NCBI GenBank assembly: GCA_963170055.1
Contig: CAUJGJ010000397.1
Location: 9,690,301-9,754,300 of the forward strand
DNA from: Halisarca cf. caerulea
Taxonomy: Eukaryota > Porifera > Demospongiae > Chondrillida > Halisarcidae
Reading direction: 5' to 3'
DNA: 64,000 bases
The stretch's first letter is position 1. Every line of letters begins with the position of its first letter. The notes under the pieces are model-generated. The model was not told the origin of the DNA. It was given only the letters and a program-made list of their open reading frames with translations, and ran no database searches. A program made the position numbers and the translations under genes. Shown piece by piece: positions 32,111 through 43,066 of the stretch.

Positions 32111-32410
32111 TGTCTGCTGCCATGTGCCATCCAAAGAAAGTGATATAGGTTGATTGCTTTGGTTTCTGCTTAATTGGTTATTAGATATTATCAGATCTGA
32201 TGGTACTGCTGTGTGGCACCTGTGCAACTGTGTGATCATGACGGTTGTTTTGCATTTATAGCCAGTCAACATTCTGTCCTTTTCCATATGAAATAGTACA
32301 TATAAATAATACATATAATTTTGTTTCTTGTTTCGTTTCGTTTCTCATTTCGTTTCTCGTTTCGTTTCTCGTTTCGTTTCTGGTTTCGTTTCGCTTATTA
32401 GTACTACCCA

Positions 32411-32961
32411 GCGTACTCGTCAACTGCAGCACCACAGTGAAGGCAGAGATGGGGGCGGCAAAGGGGCACACCAAGACGAAGACCGACACAAATCGAAATG
32501 GTGTCATCATCCATTCGGAGACCCAGGGAGGAGACTGGGGGGGCATTCAACCAAGCCCCGGATTCCTTGGAGGCAGCCCCCAATAGTCTGGCCCTGGATA
32601 CAGGACTTGGACTTGTGCTAACCAGATGCTCAAAGCTAGCGTGCACTTTAGGGAGGTCCCAAGCCTTCTGTTTGCCTTTGTTAGGACTGGAAGGAGACAA
32701 ATTGTCGCCATTCCATTAAGCCAAGGCGAGTCCAACATCTGTGTAAGATGAACTGTGCATATGTGATGGGAGAATCTGCCTGGTAAGAGGAGCGCAGCCA
32801 GCAGCTGAGGCCAAGAATGCAGAAGGAGCGAGCAAGCTGGACTGCACTCCTAATACCAATGGCACCAAAGGAGACGGGCAGGGATGTCTGGAGCCATGCA
32901 CGGTCATCAGAAAGGTTGATGTTAAGGACTGCTGAGAGTGTGGAACGCAGAAGGCAATCAA
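32411..32961 (-). pseudogene. LINE ORF fragment, upstream half (split by MULE)
   Basis: The minus strand reads APSAFLASAAGCAPLTRQIL near 32800, then KESGAWLNAPPVSSLGLRMD, VGLRLGVPLCRPHLC and CGAAVDEYA, ending exactly at the MULE. This is the linker after reverse transcriptase with its CxxC cluster. Several frame changes lie between the first and later blocks. The reverse-transcriptase core itself is absent, so the LINE copy was already 5'-truncated at the AT repeat near 32970. Confidence 0.7.
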
Positions 32962-32974
32962 AATCCTGTAACTT

Positions 32975-32976
32975 AT

Positions 32977-33033
<57 letters not shown>
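32975..33033. repeat. (AT)n microsatellite
   Basis: Pure AT run bordering the LINE fragment on its 5' side. Confidence 0.95.
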
Positions 33034-33038
<5 letters not shown>

Positions 33039-33172
33039 CAATATGTACATGAAAATTAATTAGAATTTGTATGCATGCGGTATTACTGCACCCATTTGTA
33101 ATTAATGATATCTACAATGTGACAGACTGAGTCATATTATTTGCAAATACACACTATAGTGAAGACTTTGCC

Positions 33173-35520
33173 ATGGATTCACCTAACTCCAGTACCTCTG
33201 ACAGTGATGAACAATGCTCAAAACCAAAGAAGTCATGCAGAAATAATTTGGAATTGTCAGATTCAGATGTACGTAACCATGCATGCAAGTGACAAACAAT
33301 AGGGCTGGTATATACAAGTATTAGTATACACGTGCATTTAATTTTTAAATGCATGCTTATTGTTTCAGGAACATACCAAAGCAAATGTTGCTGACGAAAT
33401 ATGGGACTATGTGGAGACAGAGAATATTATTGTAAACCATATTATAGATCTCACCACAACTGATTCCAGGTACTTTGTATACATGTGCATCTATTTGGAA
33501 CATTGACTCACTTGCAATTGTAGGAGCAACACTCAAACAACAAAGAACATGCCAGAAGATGAAACAACAAAGAACGTGCCAGAAGACGACATAACACAGA
33601 TTAGGATGGACCATGGTTTGGAAGAAGTAAAGACAGCAAATGACTTAGCACTGATTAGGCACAGCCCCACAACAGAGAAGGCAGGAGATTCTGAAGATGA
33701 TGTAGCATTGAGTAACAGTTCTAGTCTTATTAGTATCATCCTGAAGTTGTCCACCAAAGTGACTCTAGAAGAATTCGTTGTACCTGTGAGGCGAGGGCAT
33801 GTTTTGGAAGATGCTATAAGAAGTGTGAAGAGGAAAAGTTTTTCTCCAATTTTAACTCTGAAGGTAGGCAATGTATAGCATGCATGGTATTGCATGAAAG
33901 GTAAATAAAGTATATACATAATACCAAGCATGCATGTTGACATGCATTCCTTTCTTACATGTACTTAGGTTGACTTTCTGGGAGAAAATGGTGAAAATGG
34001 TGGTGGGCCACGCAGAGAGTTTTGGGCTCTGCTTGCAAAAGAAGTGGGATCCAGCCTTTTTATGGGATCCAGTGATAACCTTGTTTTGGTGCATGATGCT
34101 GTTGGATTACAGGTATGACTATAATAACATAAGCATAAAAAATATAATAATATAATACATGCATGTACACAGGAAAACCTCTCTACACCTCTGGAATGCA
34201 AAAACTCCTTAAACAGGACACCATTGCTCTTTCCCATTTGAAGTCCCTAAAATTGGCCGGAAAATACATACTACTTAGTCTGCATATTGTATCTCCCTTG
34301 ACTTAATCCGTACAGCATATATATATATATATATATACATGCAATTAAATTATATGACTTTGTATTTTTTAATAGAATGAAGTTCTACTATGTGGGGGTG
34401 CTGATGGCTGTTAGTGTGCTTCAAGATGGCAGTGGGTTCCCTTATTTTGCTCTTCCAGTTTATCAATATGTATGTGGAGCAGATATAACCACAATTGATG
34501 TTCAAGTGGAAGATGTTCCAAACATTGAAGTGAAAGCTCTTATTGAAGAGGTATATGACTAAATTAACTTTAAAGAATTATAATATATATAATTATATTA
34601 TAACTTATATATAGTGGTTTATTTGCATAATGGCTAGTGGTTTTGTATCTCCATTCAGATTCAGTCAGCCGTGGACAGACAATCCTTAAGGGAAATATGT
34701 TTTCGGGCCATAGATGTCCCTTTAGATGCAGGCTACTCTCTTCCTGTTACAGCTATTGAAACGGAAGGACAAGAAGAGCTAGTGAGAACACTGATGTTAC
34801 ATCATGTTTTGCTGCGACATAAAGCTGTACTTGATCAGCTTAAGAGTGGTCTGGCTACCCTTGGTATCTTGGATGCCATGCAGAAGCACCCTGAAGCCTT
34901 TGAGTCTTACTTCAGGGCTGACAAGCATCAAATACTCACTGCAGGTTAAGATGAGCACATGTATGCATGCAGACAAATGAACGGTCATGTATTGACAAAT
35001 AATTATAATAATATACAAATATTGAAGAGGACTATAATATTGATCTTTATTATCACTATATTTGTAGACATGATTATAGGTCTTGTGAAGAAAATTTATT
35101 TCTCAAGCCCTGGAACAAGTGAGAGAACTAGAGAGGAATCTACTTACATGTTCTTCCTGGATCTCCTGCATGAATGGGAAGGTATATAACGTAATATTAT
35201 TATTATATTGTCAAATATATCATGTGTAATCATGTATTCAGTTAACAAGGATATATTGTATTATATGTCCTACAGATGAGGAAAATCCTGAAATCACCTT
35301 GGGCCAAGTGCTAAGCTTTTTTACTGGTGCCGAATACCCCCCTCTGTTGGGTTTTGACATTCCTGGATCAATTTGATTCAACAGGGAATCTCAGTTTCCC
35401 CAAGCCTCCACATGTGCACTTGAACTAACCCTTCCAACGAAGTATTATAGTGATGAAGCCATATTCAGGGAGATGTTCATCTATGGTATTAGGAATCACG
35501 GAGGATTTGGCTTATACTAA
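33173..35520 (+). pseudogene. HECT-type E3 ubiquitin ligase-like gene with a TGA before the active cysteine
   Basis: Eight exons have GT..AG borders: 33173-33269 (acidic), 33369-33471, 33524-33862 (HVLEDAIRS), 33969-34112 (VDFLGENGENGGGPRREFW, the start of the HECT N-lobe), 34383-34551 (FYYVGVLMAVSVLQ), 34659-34945, 35068-35179 and 35278-35520. The last contains SFFTGAEYPPLLGF and the ubiquitin-accepting Cys in ASTCALELTLP, ending GFGLY. An in-frame TGA at 35374-35376 sits about a dozen codons before that Cys, so the product would lack the catalytic end. Everything else is open. It is probably continuous with 26060-27019. Ubiquitin transfer is the family's role; this copy is likely dead. Confidence 0.75.
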
Positions 35521-36298
35521 AACTTTGTTAGCCTTTCGATAACAGTCAATATGATATTATTATGTACTCTTCGCTGCAAGGACATTGTATCAGAGACTGC
35601 AATGATTATAGTACAATGACATTATTTATGTTGATTTCAATCATTCATAATATTATATAGATAATTTTATGCATGAAGTTATACGTGCATGTGAAAGGGT
35701 GTATATAGAGCTAGCTCTGTATAATTTTTCATCATCAATCTTGCAGCTGCATGGTTCTTATCCATGTAGTTAGTGGCTGTCATGTCATATAAACAGACAC
35801 TAATACAGAAATAAACTGGTATATCATGTACACCCCAATATCAATGCATGTGATGTGTTTACATTGTTGTATATATACATATAGGGGTTAGGGTTATAGG
35901 GTTAGGGTACTCACATAAATTTTCACATATTAGGGAACTATTGCAGAGGTATATTCCGACAATTTCTTTGACTCAGAGGTGTAACATTTGCCAACTATTA
36001 GGGGAATGTAATCCAGGACTGCATGGAATACCTATGCATGGTAGGGATTTAGGCCGGGTTAGGGTTATAGTGTATATTGTGGTATGATCACTTAATGGTA
36101 TCGATGTGTTAACACACCATGGGTGACCATGTGCATACAATTTGGTGTGCTATTCATGCACACCTCTTTTACAGTGTGATTAGTAACAGTAACCTTTTAG
36201 TCTAAAAATTCACTAAGTCTCGCTAAATTAAATTATAAATTAATTCTTTGTAATGTACTTGGTGTCTAATATATATTCTTATCTCAACCTATCATGTA
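35521..36298. other. Downstream flank of the HECT-like gene
   Basis: AT-rich, non-coding. Two short patches of GGTTAGGGTTA (about 35885 and 36058) resemble telomere repeats but do not form an array. Confidence 0.4.
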
Positions 36299-36300
36299 TA

Positions 36301-37836
36301 CAGTGGTACCTGTCATATAAGACCAGCCGAGGTTCAGATAAAATTGGTCTTATAAGACAGGTGGTCTCTCATCACAGGTGTACAATTGTACATGTATCAC
36401 GTAATGAAAATTGCACTTATAAACATGCAATACAATGTGAACAACACAACTACAGTGCATACAAATGTAACTATATGTCCAGTACACCTTCTATTATAAA
36501 TATTCGATACAATATGAACAACACAATGCAATACAAGTGTTCATACAATGTGATCAACACAATGCAACTGTAATTTCTATGTCAGACTCCTGTAACAAGA
36601 CTGATTTCCCTGCATATTATTGGAAATAGCTATCTAGTGTACTTTGTCTCAAATTACTCAGCATTGCCTTCTCAACCAAATCTTGAGCTTTGGTCATCAG
36701 TTCAAGAAGGCCGCCCTCATTTTTAAGGAGCGCAAACTCCTTTAAATTTCCAATCATATTTGCTGCTTCTTTGATGGTAATTACTTTATTAGGCTCTTCC
36801 TCCTGATCACCTTCTTCGTCACTGTCCTCTTCTTCATCACTGTCCTCTTCGGGGTCACTTATCCTCACCCCCCTCGCTTTGTCTACAATTTCCATTTCCC
36901 AGTCATCACCAACAGTAGGAAAGGTAGCCAAATTGTTGTCAAATGTAGCAAATTCAGACAAGGTTATGCCATCAAGCACAAGTTCGCTATCCCCAGGAAT
37001 CTCTTCAACAGTTGATTCATCTAAAACATCAGATTCTGAAGTCTCCATTGGTCCTATAAAACCACACTTGGTAAAGCACTTTTGAATAGTGCTACCTGGT
37101 AAGCTACCCCATACTGCTTTAATCCACAAAATAGCATCCAAGATGTTGACCTTAAACCCATCTTCATTTCTTTCCTGGCTGAGCATGAGAGCTTTCTCCT
37201 GAATCAGTCGGCCAGTTATTGGAATGTTCTTTGATCGGGCAATAGTGAACCACTCCCAAACCAGTTCATTCACATCGCCATAGGTACACTTCCTAGCCTT
37301 AACGTACTTTCTATCTTTACCTGCTAATCCTTCCTTCCATGTTTGAGTGATCTTCTCCTTATCTCGAAGAATACTCTGAATCTGTGTCTTTCCTACGCTA
37401 AATCTTTCTGCTAACGTTCTTGCTGTTTCCTTTCCTTTATCTGCGCTCTCGATGACCTTTATTCGCTCTTCTAAAGACAATATTTTCCGCTTTCTAGTTG
37501 CCATTTAACACATGAATCCGAATTATACTACATTCCGTATACGCATCTGCAGGACGAAGTTGCCTATTTGTATGATTATTGTTATTATGAAGAAATCGTT
37601 TAAAAAATGGATTTGCTTGGAACGAAAAGTAACATTACTTGGTTTAAAGATCTTTGGTCGGTGGGAACAGGTAAATTTTGACCTAAAAGACCAAATACCA
37701 TGGTCGCTGGTCGCGTTCAACAGGTGGTCGGCCATCACAGTTCGAAAGTACAGTAAATGCTATCCGTTCTGGAAAATTTGGTATTAAAAGGCAGGTGGTC
37801 GCTGATTACAGGGGTCGTACATTACAGGTACCACTG
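36301..37836 (-). mobile_element. Complete pogo/Tigger element, 1,536 bp, lacking the catalytic domain
   Basis: The ends CAGTGGTACCTGTCATATAA and (inverted) CAGTGGTACCTGTAATGTAC share 13 exact bases and then most of the next ten. TA flanks both. The only gene is the shortened transposase on the minus strand. Words such as CAGGTGGTC near both ends may be additional binding sites. Confidence 0.88.
36617..37504 (-). CDS. pogo-type protein with DNA-binding domains but no DDE core
   Basis: The 295-residue frame has a CENP-B/psq helix-turn-helix (about 7-52: SLEERIKVIE..RTLAERFSVGKTQI) and a second CENP-B-type helix-turn-helix (about 70-117). Directly after GFK at 116-118 comes VNILDAILWIKAVWGSLPGS, the segment that in relatives follows the whole DDE domain. 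About 180-200 residues have been removed without breaking the frame. An acidic stretch (about 215-240) and a C-terminal QSTLDSYF, which fits the PCNA-binding PIP-box seen in pogo proteins, remain. It could bind transposon ends without cutting, as a repressor or a domestication intermediate; that role is inference. Confidence 0.85.
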   Translation of the reverse strand: MATRKRKILSLEERIKVIESADKGKETARTLAERFSVGKTQIQSILRDKEKITQTWKEGLAGKDRKYVKARKCTYGDVNELVWEWFTIARSKNIPITGRLIQEKALMLSQERNEDGFKVNILDAILWIKAVWGSLPGSTIQKCFTKCGFIGPMETSESDVLDESTVEEIPGDSELVLDGITLSEFATFDNNLATFPTVGDDWEMEIVDKARGVRISDPEEDSDEEEDSDEEGDQEEEPNKVITIKEAANMIGNLKEFALLKNEGGLLELMTKAQDLVEKAMLSNLRQSTLDSYFQ

Positions 37837-38075
37837 TAATTACTTTTGCTGGACATGTTTTGTGCAGGCTCACTCACTGACAGTCTGGTGTGTAAGAGTT
37901 TGCTGGTTTATCATCCTGTTAACTTGCATGAGTTTTGACATTATTCAGTGTTACCGAAGCTTGTTGAAAGGAACTCCAATCATGTCAATTATTGTTGTTC
38001 ACAATCAATGTTATACAGTGCAGCATGCAGAAGACATAATTGTAGAATAATATTAATATCAAAACTTCAAACAGC

Positions 38076-38836
38076 TAATTTGTTGCCCGAAATGTTTCAA
38101 GATGTTTAATGAGTTACATACTTGGACAATATATTCCCATTCACAACCAGCAGACTTTTTGTGCAATTATATAGAATATCCAAGACACCCTCATTCTTCA
38201 TGAAGAAAGAAATGTGCTGCGAAGTTAATGAAGCAGGTTCACACAGGTTATTCAGCTTTTTTGCAACCCCTCAAAGTATACCCTTACAGAAGTATCTGTA
38301 GGTCTCTAACTGATTTGCTGATGCACCCAAATATGCTGAAACTATGCAATGAATGGCCCCTTCGAACATCGAAGGATCCTTCAGTTATGATGGATGTATA
38401 TGATGGTCAAATGTGGAAGGAGTGTCTTAATATAAATGACCGTCCTTTTCTGTCACATCCAAATAATTTGGCTTTATCCCTAAATGTTGATTGGTTTAGA
38501 CCCTTTCAGCATTCCCCCTATAGTGTTGGAGTGATATATTTTGCTGTCTTAAACCTGCCAAGAGAGATTAGATACTTACCAGAGAATATATTAATTGCAG
38601 GTATCATTCTAGGACCCAGTAAACCAAGCAAATCAATGATGAATCATGTCTTAAAACCTGTTGTAGATGACCTACAAACATTGTGGGATGGTATCCACAT
38701 GTCCATTCCAACCTTACAACTGCCAGTTTGTGTCAGAGCAATGCTTATGTGCATTTCATCTGACATTCCTGCCTGTAGGAAGGTGTGCGGTTTCCTAGGA
38801 TACAATGCACATTTTGCTTGCTCAAAGTGTGCAAAG
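38076..38836 (+). pseudogene. tnp2-like (CMC superfamily) transposase fragment
   Basis: A Cys-x2-Cys start (CCPKCFKMF) leads after one TGA (38201-38203) into a frame with FLQPLKVYPYRSICRSL, LALSLNVDWFRPFQ, GVIYFAVLNLPREIRY, ENILIAGIILGPSKPSK and SSDIPACRKVCGFLGY..CSKC. These are the ordered blocks of transposase family tnp2 from CACTA/CMC elements in animals (NxDG-like, LPREIR, GPxxPxK, DxPAxRK). The frame is cut at the cysteine cluster by the hairpin-ended element at 38837. I could not find the rest after 41877. Confidence 0.75.
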
Positions 38837-38911
38837 TTTTTGGGCCGCCAAAGGCGGCCCCTATATTGTTTTTACTTTCACCGGAAGTGTCCGGAACATC
38901 CGGAACAATGT

Positions 38912-38956
<45 letters not shown>

Positions 38957-39872
38957 AACAACATGGCGGACTTTTAGGCGGTAGTCGAAGTCGTTGGTAT
39001 TATTCAGTGAATTTTGTGTCTTTGCTTCTGTTTTTGTCAACGAAGAATCTTTAAGACCTAAAGATTTGGATTGAGAGTTAATCACGAAGATTCAACTCGC
39101 TCCAAGAATTTCTGTGGGCCTTCAATTTTTAGAGGTAGAGCGAGTGGTTTAAAGTTGTTGTCTTCGTTTTAGAAGTTGTGAAAGGACTCGTAAACTGACA
39201 ACAGCTGTTAAGCCGCCTCATCTAACAAGGAAGAGAACTTTGATGAAGCATTTAGGACGAAAACGTTGTTGGAAGGATGATTTTACTGAGACATTGTACC
39301 TTATGCTACCTCGGAAGTCCATGGAAACGAAGAAAAGGCTAAAGAAAGCTTCGGAAACAGGTAAGATGAGTGTGGAAAGCCTTTTGTCTTTTAGTTAACC
39401 ATTGTGGAGTACTTGAACGCTCATGTGAAAGTGTTTTAATGACGTTTAGTATGAGCAGGTCTTTAATAAAATAGTTTCTCGATGTGTTTTCGTGGATATG
39501 TTTGCGTACGTGTGTGTAATCTTGTGTATGTGTGTTTGCTTAGGTCCTCTAACCATAGATACTATGGTTCAACACGTCAGAGAATAGGATGCAGATGTTT
39601 GGATGAGAAGAAAACCTTTGAACCGCCAAAGTATGGAAACAACGGGAAGATCCAAAGAAGTTTGGGGAACAGGCAGGTAAGATGAGAGATGAAAGCTCTG
39701 TTTGGAATTAGCAAACCGTTTTCGAACGGTTGAACTTGTATGACAAGTGTTTCGGTGAGGTTTAGTGAGAGCAGGCCTTCAGTGAAAAAGAATTTCTTTA
39801 AGTAGTTTTTTGGATATGTTTGTGTATGTTAGCGTAGATGTTGTATACTATGTACCCATATCTATGTTGTTT

Positions 39873-39936
<64 letters not shown>

Positions 39937-40174
39937 ATTGAGTATGTATGGTGTTTGTGTGTGTGTGTTTGATACAGCATATAGTAGCATGCTGTAGTGA
40001 AACCAGGTGTGTAGTGAAGAAGTTCCACTGTGTGTGTGTGTGTGCTTTTGTGGTTTCATTGACTATTGTTCTTTCTTTTCATGTTCAGAATATAGACTAA
40101 AGCATTGTTTCTGAAGGCCTTTGGTGAAATTGTAAGTGTTAATTTGGATGTTTGTGTGTGTGTGTGTGTGTGTG

Positions 40175-40246
<72 letters not shown>

Positions 40247-40524
40247 CCTATTTACAATCACTTGATACACCACATTGGTTATAGTACTATGCTGAAGTGG
40301 AACCAGGTGTGTAGAGAAGAGGTTCGGCTGTGTGTGTGTATGTATGTGTCCTTTTGTGGTTTCATTGTTTATTGTTCTTTCTTTTCATGTTCAGAATATA
40401 GAGTGAAGTACTGATTCTGAAGACCTTTGGTGAAATTGTAAGTGTATATTTGGATGTGTGTGTGTGTGTGTGTGTGTGTGGTTGTGTGTGTGTGTACATG
40501 TATGCGTATGTGTGTATGTGTGTG

Positions 40525-40608
<84 letters not shown>

Positions 40609-40743
40609 TAGCTATCCCATAATGTCTTCCATATTAGAAAAAATTTAGAAATCTCAATTTGCCCCCTATCCCCTAATTGTGTATGCAGCCCTGATGTGTA
40701 CCTCTATTAATGTATGTGTCTTCAGTGGTTGTGGGGGGTGCAT

Positions 40744-40810
<67 letters not shown>

Positions 40811-41346
40811 TTGATTACACACATTTAGCGTGTGTGAGGATGTCCATGTATAGTGAATATATTCATGTTTGTATGTACTTGATGTGTGTTTATCACATAC
40901 TATGCTAATTTATATTGTCCTTTGCAGGAATTTGATACACAGAAAGTACAGTGTATTGTATGCTTATGCGAAGAATCTAACTTGATTCTGAAAAACCACT
41001 GTGTACATGTTTTCTATAATATGCATGGATTTATAATTTGTTGAAATACTGTTACATATCATTTTAATTTTTATTTTATTGTAATGGTTTATTAATAATT
41101 AGTATGTAAATAATGTCATGAATATAATAATATATACAATTATACTGTAGAATTATAATGTATATAAATTAATATATAATAGGAATAAATAAGAGAGAGT
41201 TACGAATAATAATATTAATATAAGGAATAAATGATGAAGTTTTACTTGGAAAATGTTATTGCTGCCATGTGTGCTGGTTGTTGGTTGCCTACATGGTTAG
41301 AAAAGGAACATAAAATATATTAAATAGACATGCTGAAAGAGTACGT

Positions 41347-41385
<39 letters not shown>

Positions 41386-41586
41386 ACACACACACAAACA
41401 CACATACACAAACACACACATGTACACATACACACACATGCACACACACGACCACACACAGCACATGCATATAGTACAATATATGCACATGTGTATATAC
41501 ATATTAACTCACCATCATTTCCCTAACAGATTCTATGTTTTCTTCCTGTGAGCATGCAGAATGACAACAGAGCACAATAATTCCAG

Positions 41587-41676
<90 letters not shown>

Positions 41677-41877
41677 ACACACATACACACACACACACAC
41701 ATACACACACGCACACACGCACACACACATACACACACACATTTTATAATTATACATCACTACACAAAGCCACGTATTACTCAGGGATCTTTCAATTCTG
41801 TGAGGATAATCTCCAAGTGATTCGAGTTTCCAGGGCTGTAGGCGGCCCACGAGTTTTTTTAACTCGAATCACTTGTT
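38837..41877 (+). mobile_element. Hairpin-ended element, family 2, uninterrupted copy E
   Basis: It begins TTTTTGGGCCGCC with a GGGCCGCC/GGCGGCCC hairpin and TATATTGTTTTTACTTTC. It ends in a compound hairpin containing GGCGGCCC and finishing AACTCGAATCACTTGTT. The same grammar as family 1 is kept but with different stem sequence. Inside are a (TA)n tract, several (TG)n tracts, two (CA)n tracts and exon-like segments with conserved splice sites: CAG/GTAAGATGAG near 39361 and 39677, and paired units TTCAG/AATATAGA..GAAATT/GTAAGTG at about 40087-40137 and 40393-40443. No long protein is encoded. It carries the empty site TATGAGCAG (39450-39458) of the large transposon found in copy F. Confidence 0.8.
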
Positions 41878-41885
41878 AAGTACAC

Positions 41886-42205
41886 AGCTAAAAACGTTCG
41901 ATACCGGAAACGACGGTAGAAGCCTACGCATGGTTTCCACGTTGAGAAACATACGGTATACAAGTTGGAATTCTTTCGACTTGTATACTGGGAGAATGAA
42001 CTGTATTGAAAGCGACTGTAATTCGTTCGGTTTGTATACAAGGAGAATTTCTGCATTGAAAACCACTGTAAAAGTCTGCAGATCGCTTTTACTTGAAAAA
42101 ACTATGGTATACGAGTAGTAATTCCTTCAAGTTGTTTACACTGCAAGAATGTTTAATGTCGAGAACGACGGTAAAGCCTACAGGTCGTTTCCACTATGAA
42201 CATAG
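41886..42205. repeat. Degenerate tandem repeats around GTATAC words
   Basis: Related words recur: GTATACAAGT, GACTTGTATAC, GGAGAAT, and the pair GAAACGACGGTAGAAGCCTAC / GAACGACGGTAAAGCCTACAG at about 41906 and 42160. The units are imperfect, roughly 65-75 bp, and partly palindromic. They precede the small gene at 42272. Confidence 0.5.
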
Positions 42206-42271
42206 ATATAAATTTCTACCCGATGCCTATAATAAGTTGAGGTTCAGTGCCTCGGAGTCGATGGTGAGAGA

Positions 42272-42664
42272 ATGAATCCACTGGACGAATTGTTTTCTGG
42301 AGAAGGTGATGGTCAAACCATAGATACTGAAACACAAACTATAGACTACTCTGAAACCCTCGCACCCCAACAGCCATCGCTGATTATACCTACCCTTCCC
42401 TTTGAAAGTACCAGCAGTCCCCCTAGTACCAGTAGAAAGCGGAAATGCAGCTTACAGTTGGATTCGACGGAAAAAATCGAAAGCCCTGGTCCATCGAATG
42501 TAACGGTAACCGTAACGGTTGTGGATGCATGCACCCAGACTGAAGTCTCTGCAGACAGGGAGAGCAATGCTAGGGTAGCAGAGCTTGTAATGGTAAACTT
42601 TGCAAGGTGCAAGGAAGGTGGGATTGGATGTTGTGAAACAATTGCACACACTGCTACTTTCTAG
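42272..42664 (+). CDS. Hypothetical small protein
   Basis: A 130-codon frame starts after GTGAGAGA and ends at TAG. The product is Ser/Thr/Pro-rich with a basic SRKRK patch (about 50-54) that could be a nuclear signal, a TVTVTV run, and repeated ETQT/CTQT words. No domain is recognised and no exon clearly follows. It could be the first exon of a larger gene or a chance frame. Confidence 0.3.
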   Translation: MNPLDELFSGEGDGQTIDTETQTIDYSETLAPQQPSLIIPTLPFESTSSPPSTSRKRKCSLQLDSTEKIESPGPSNVTVTVTVVDACTQTEVSADRESNARVAELVMVNFARCKEGGIGCCETIAHTATF

Positions 42665-43066
42665 GGCAATTTCCCAGCAGGAATTTGAAGAACAGAAGAA
42701 GACTATACTGTCTGAACTATTATGCCTTTGACTCTGTATTATATAGCATTATAGCCTATATCAATAAATTAAATGCATGCATGTCATTTTTTAAAGTAAC
42801 AATGCATGGTTATACCTTACCTTTAGTTAGACTAAGTGTTACTAGTAAACGAAAAACAGCTAGACTAAGTATATATAGTCGCTTTTATTTTAATAAATTA
42901 ATTATATATAATATATATTGTAATAATAATTGTTACACAGCAGTAATGTCATATAAAATTTGATTATAATGAAATAAAAACTAAATAATTAAAAAAGCAA
43001 GGATGAGTGCTGCAATTAAATCTTACTCAGACTGTATTAGGAATAATGTCTATATAAATGCATGCA

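Larger units (their letters stand above)
27962..32409 (-). mobile_element. MULE transposon inserted in a LINE
   Basis: Both ends carry GGGTAGTACTAATAAG, inverted, followed by iterated GAAACGAAACGAGAAACG words over about 70 bp. GCGTAC stands directly outside both ends (27956-27961 and 32411-32416), with one extra base at the right; this is a 6-7-bp match, shorter than the usual 8-11 bp of MULEs, so it may have partly decayed. Removing the element rejoins the LINE reading frame. The 4,448-bp interior encodes one large MULE transposase with a SWIM finger. Confidence 0.85.

Noticed and set aside
35885..36070. TTAGGG-like words suggesting interstitial telomere
   Set aside because: Only two short, imperfect patches; no array.
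38911..39054. Tyr-Ile-rich frames continuing the tnp2-like relic
   Set aside because: They run through the (TA)n tract of the inserted family 2 element and are not part of the transposase.
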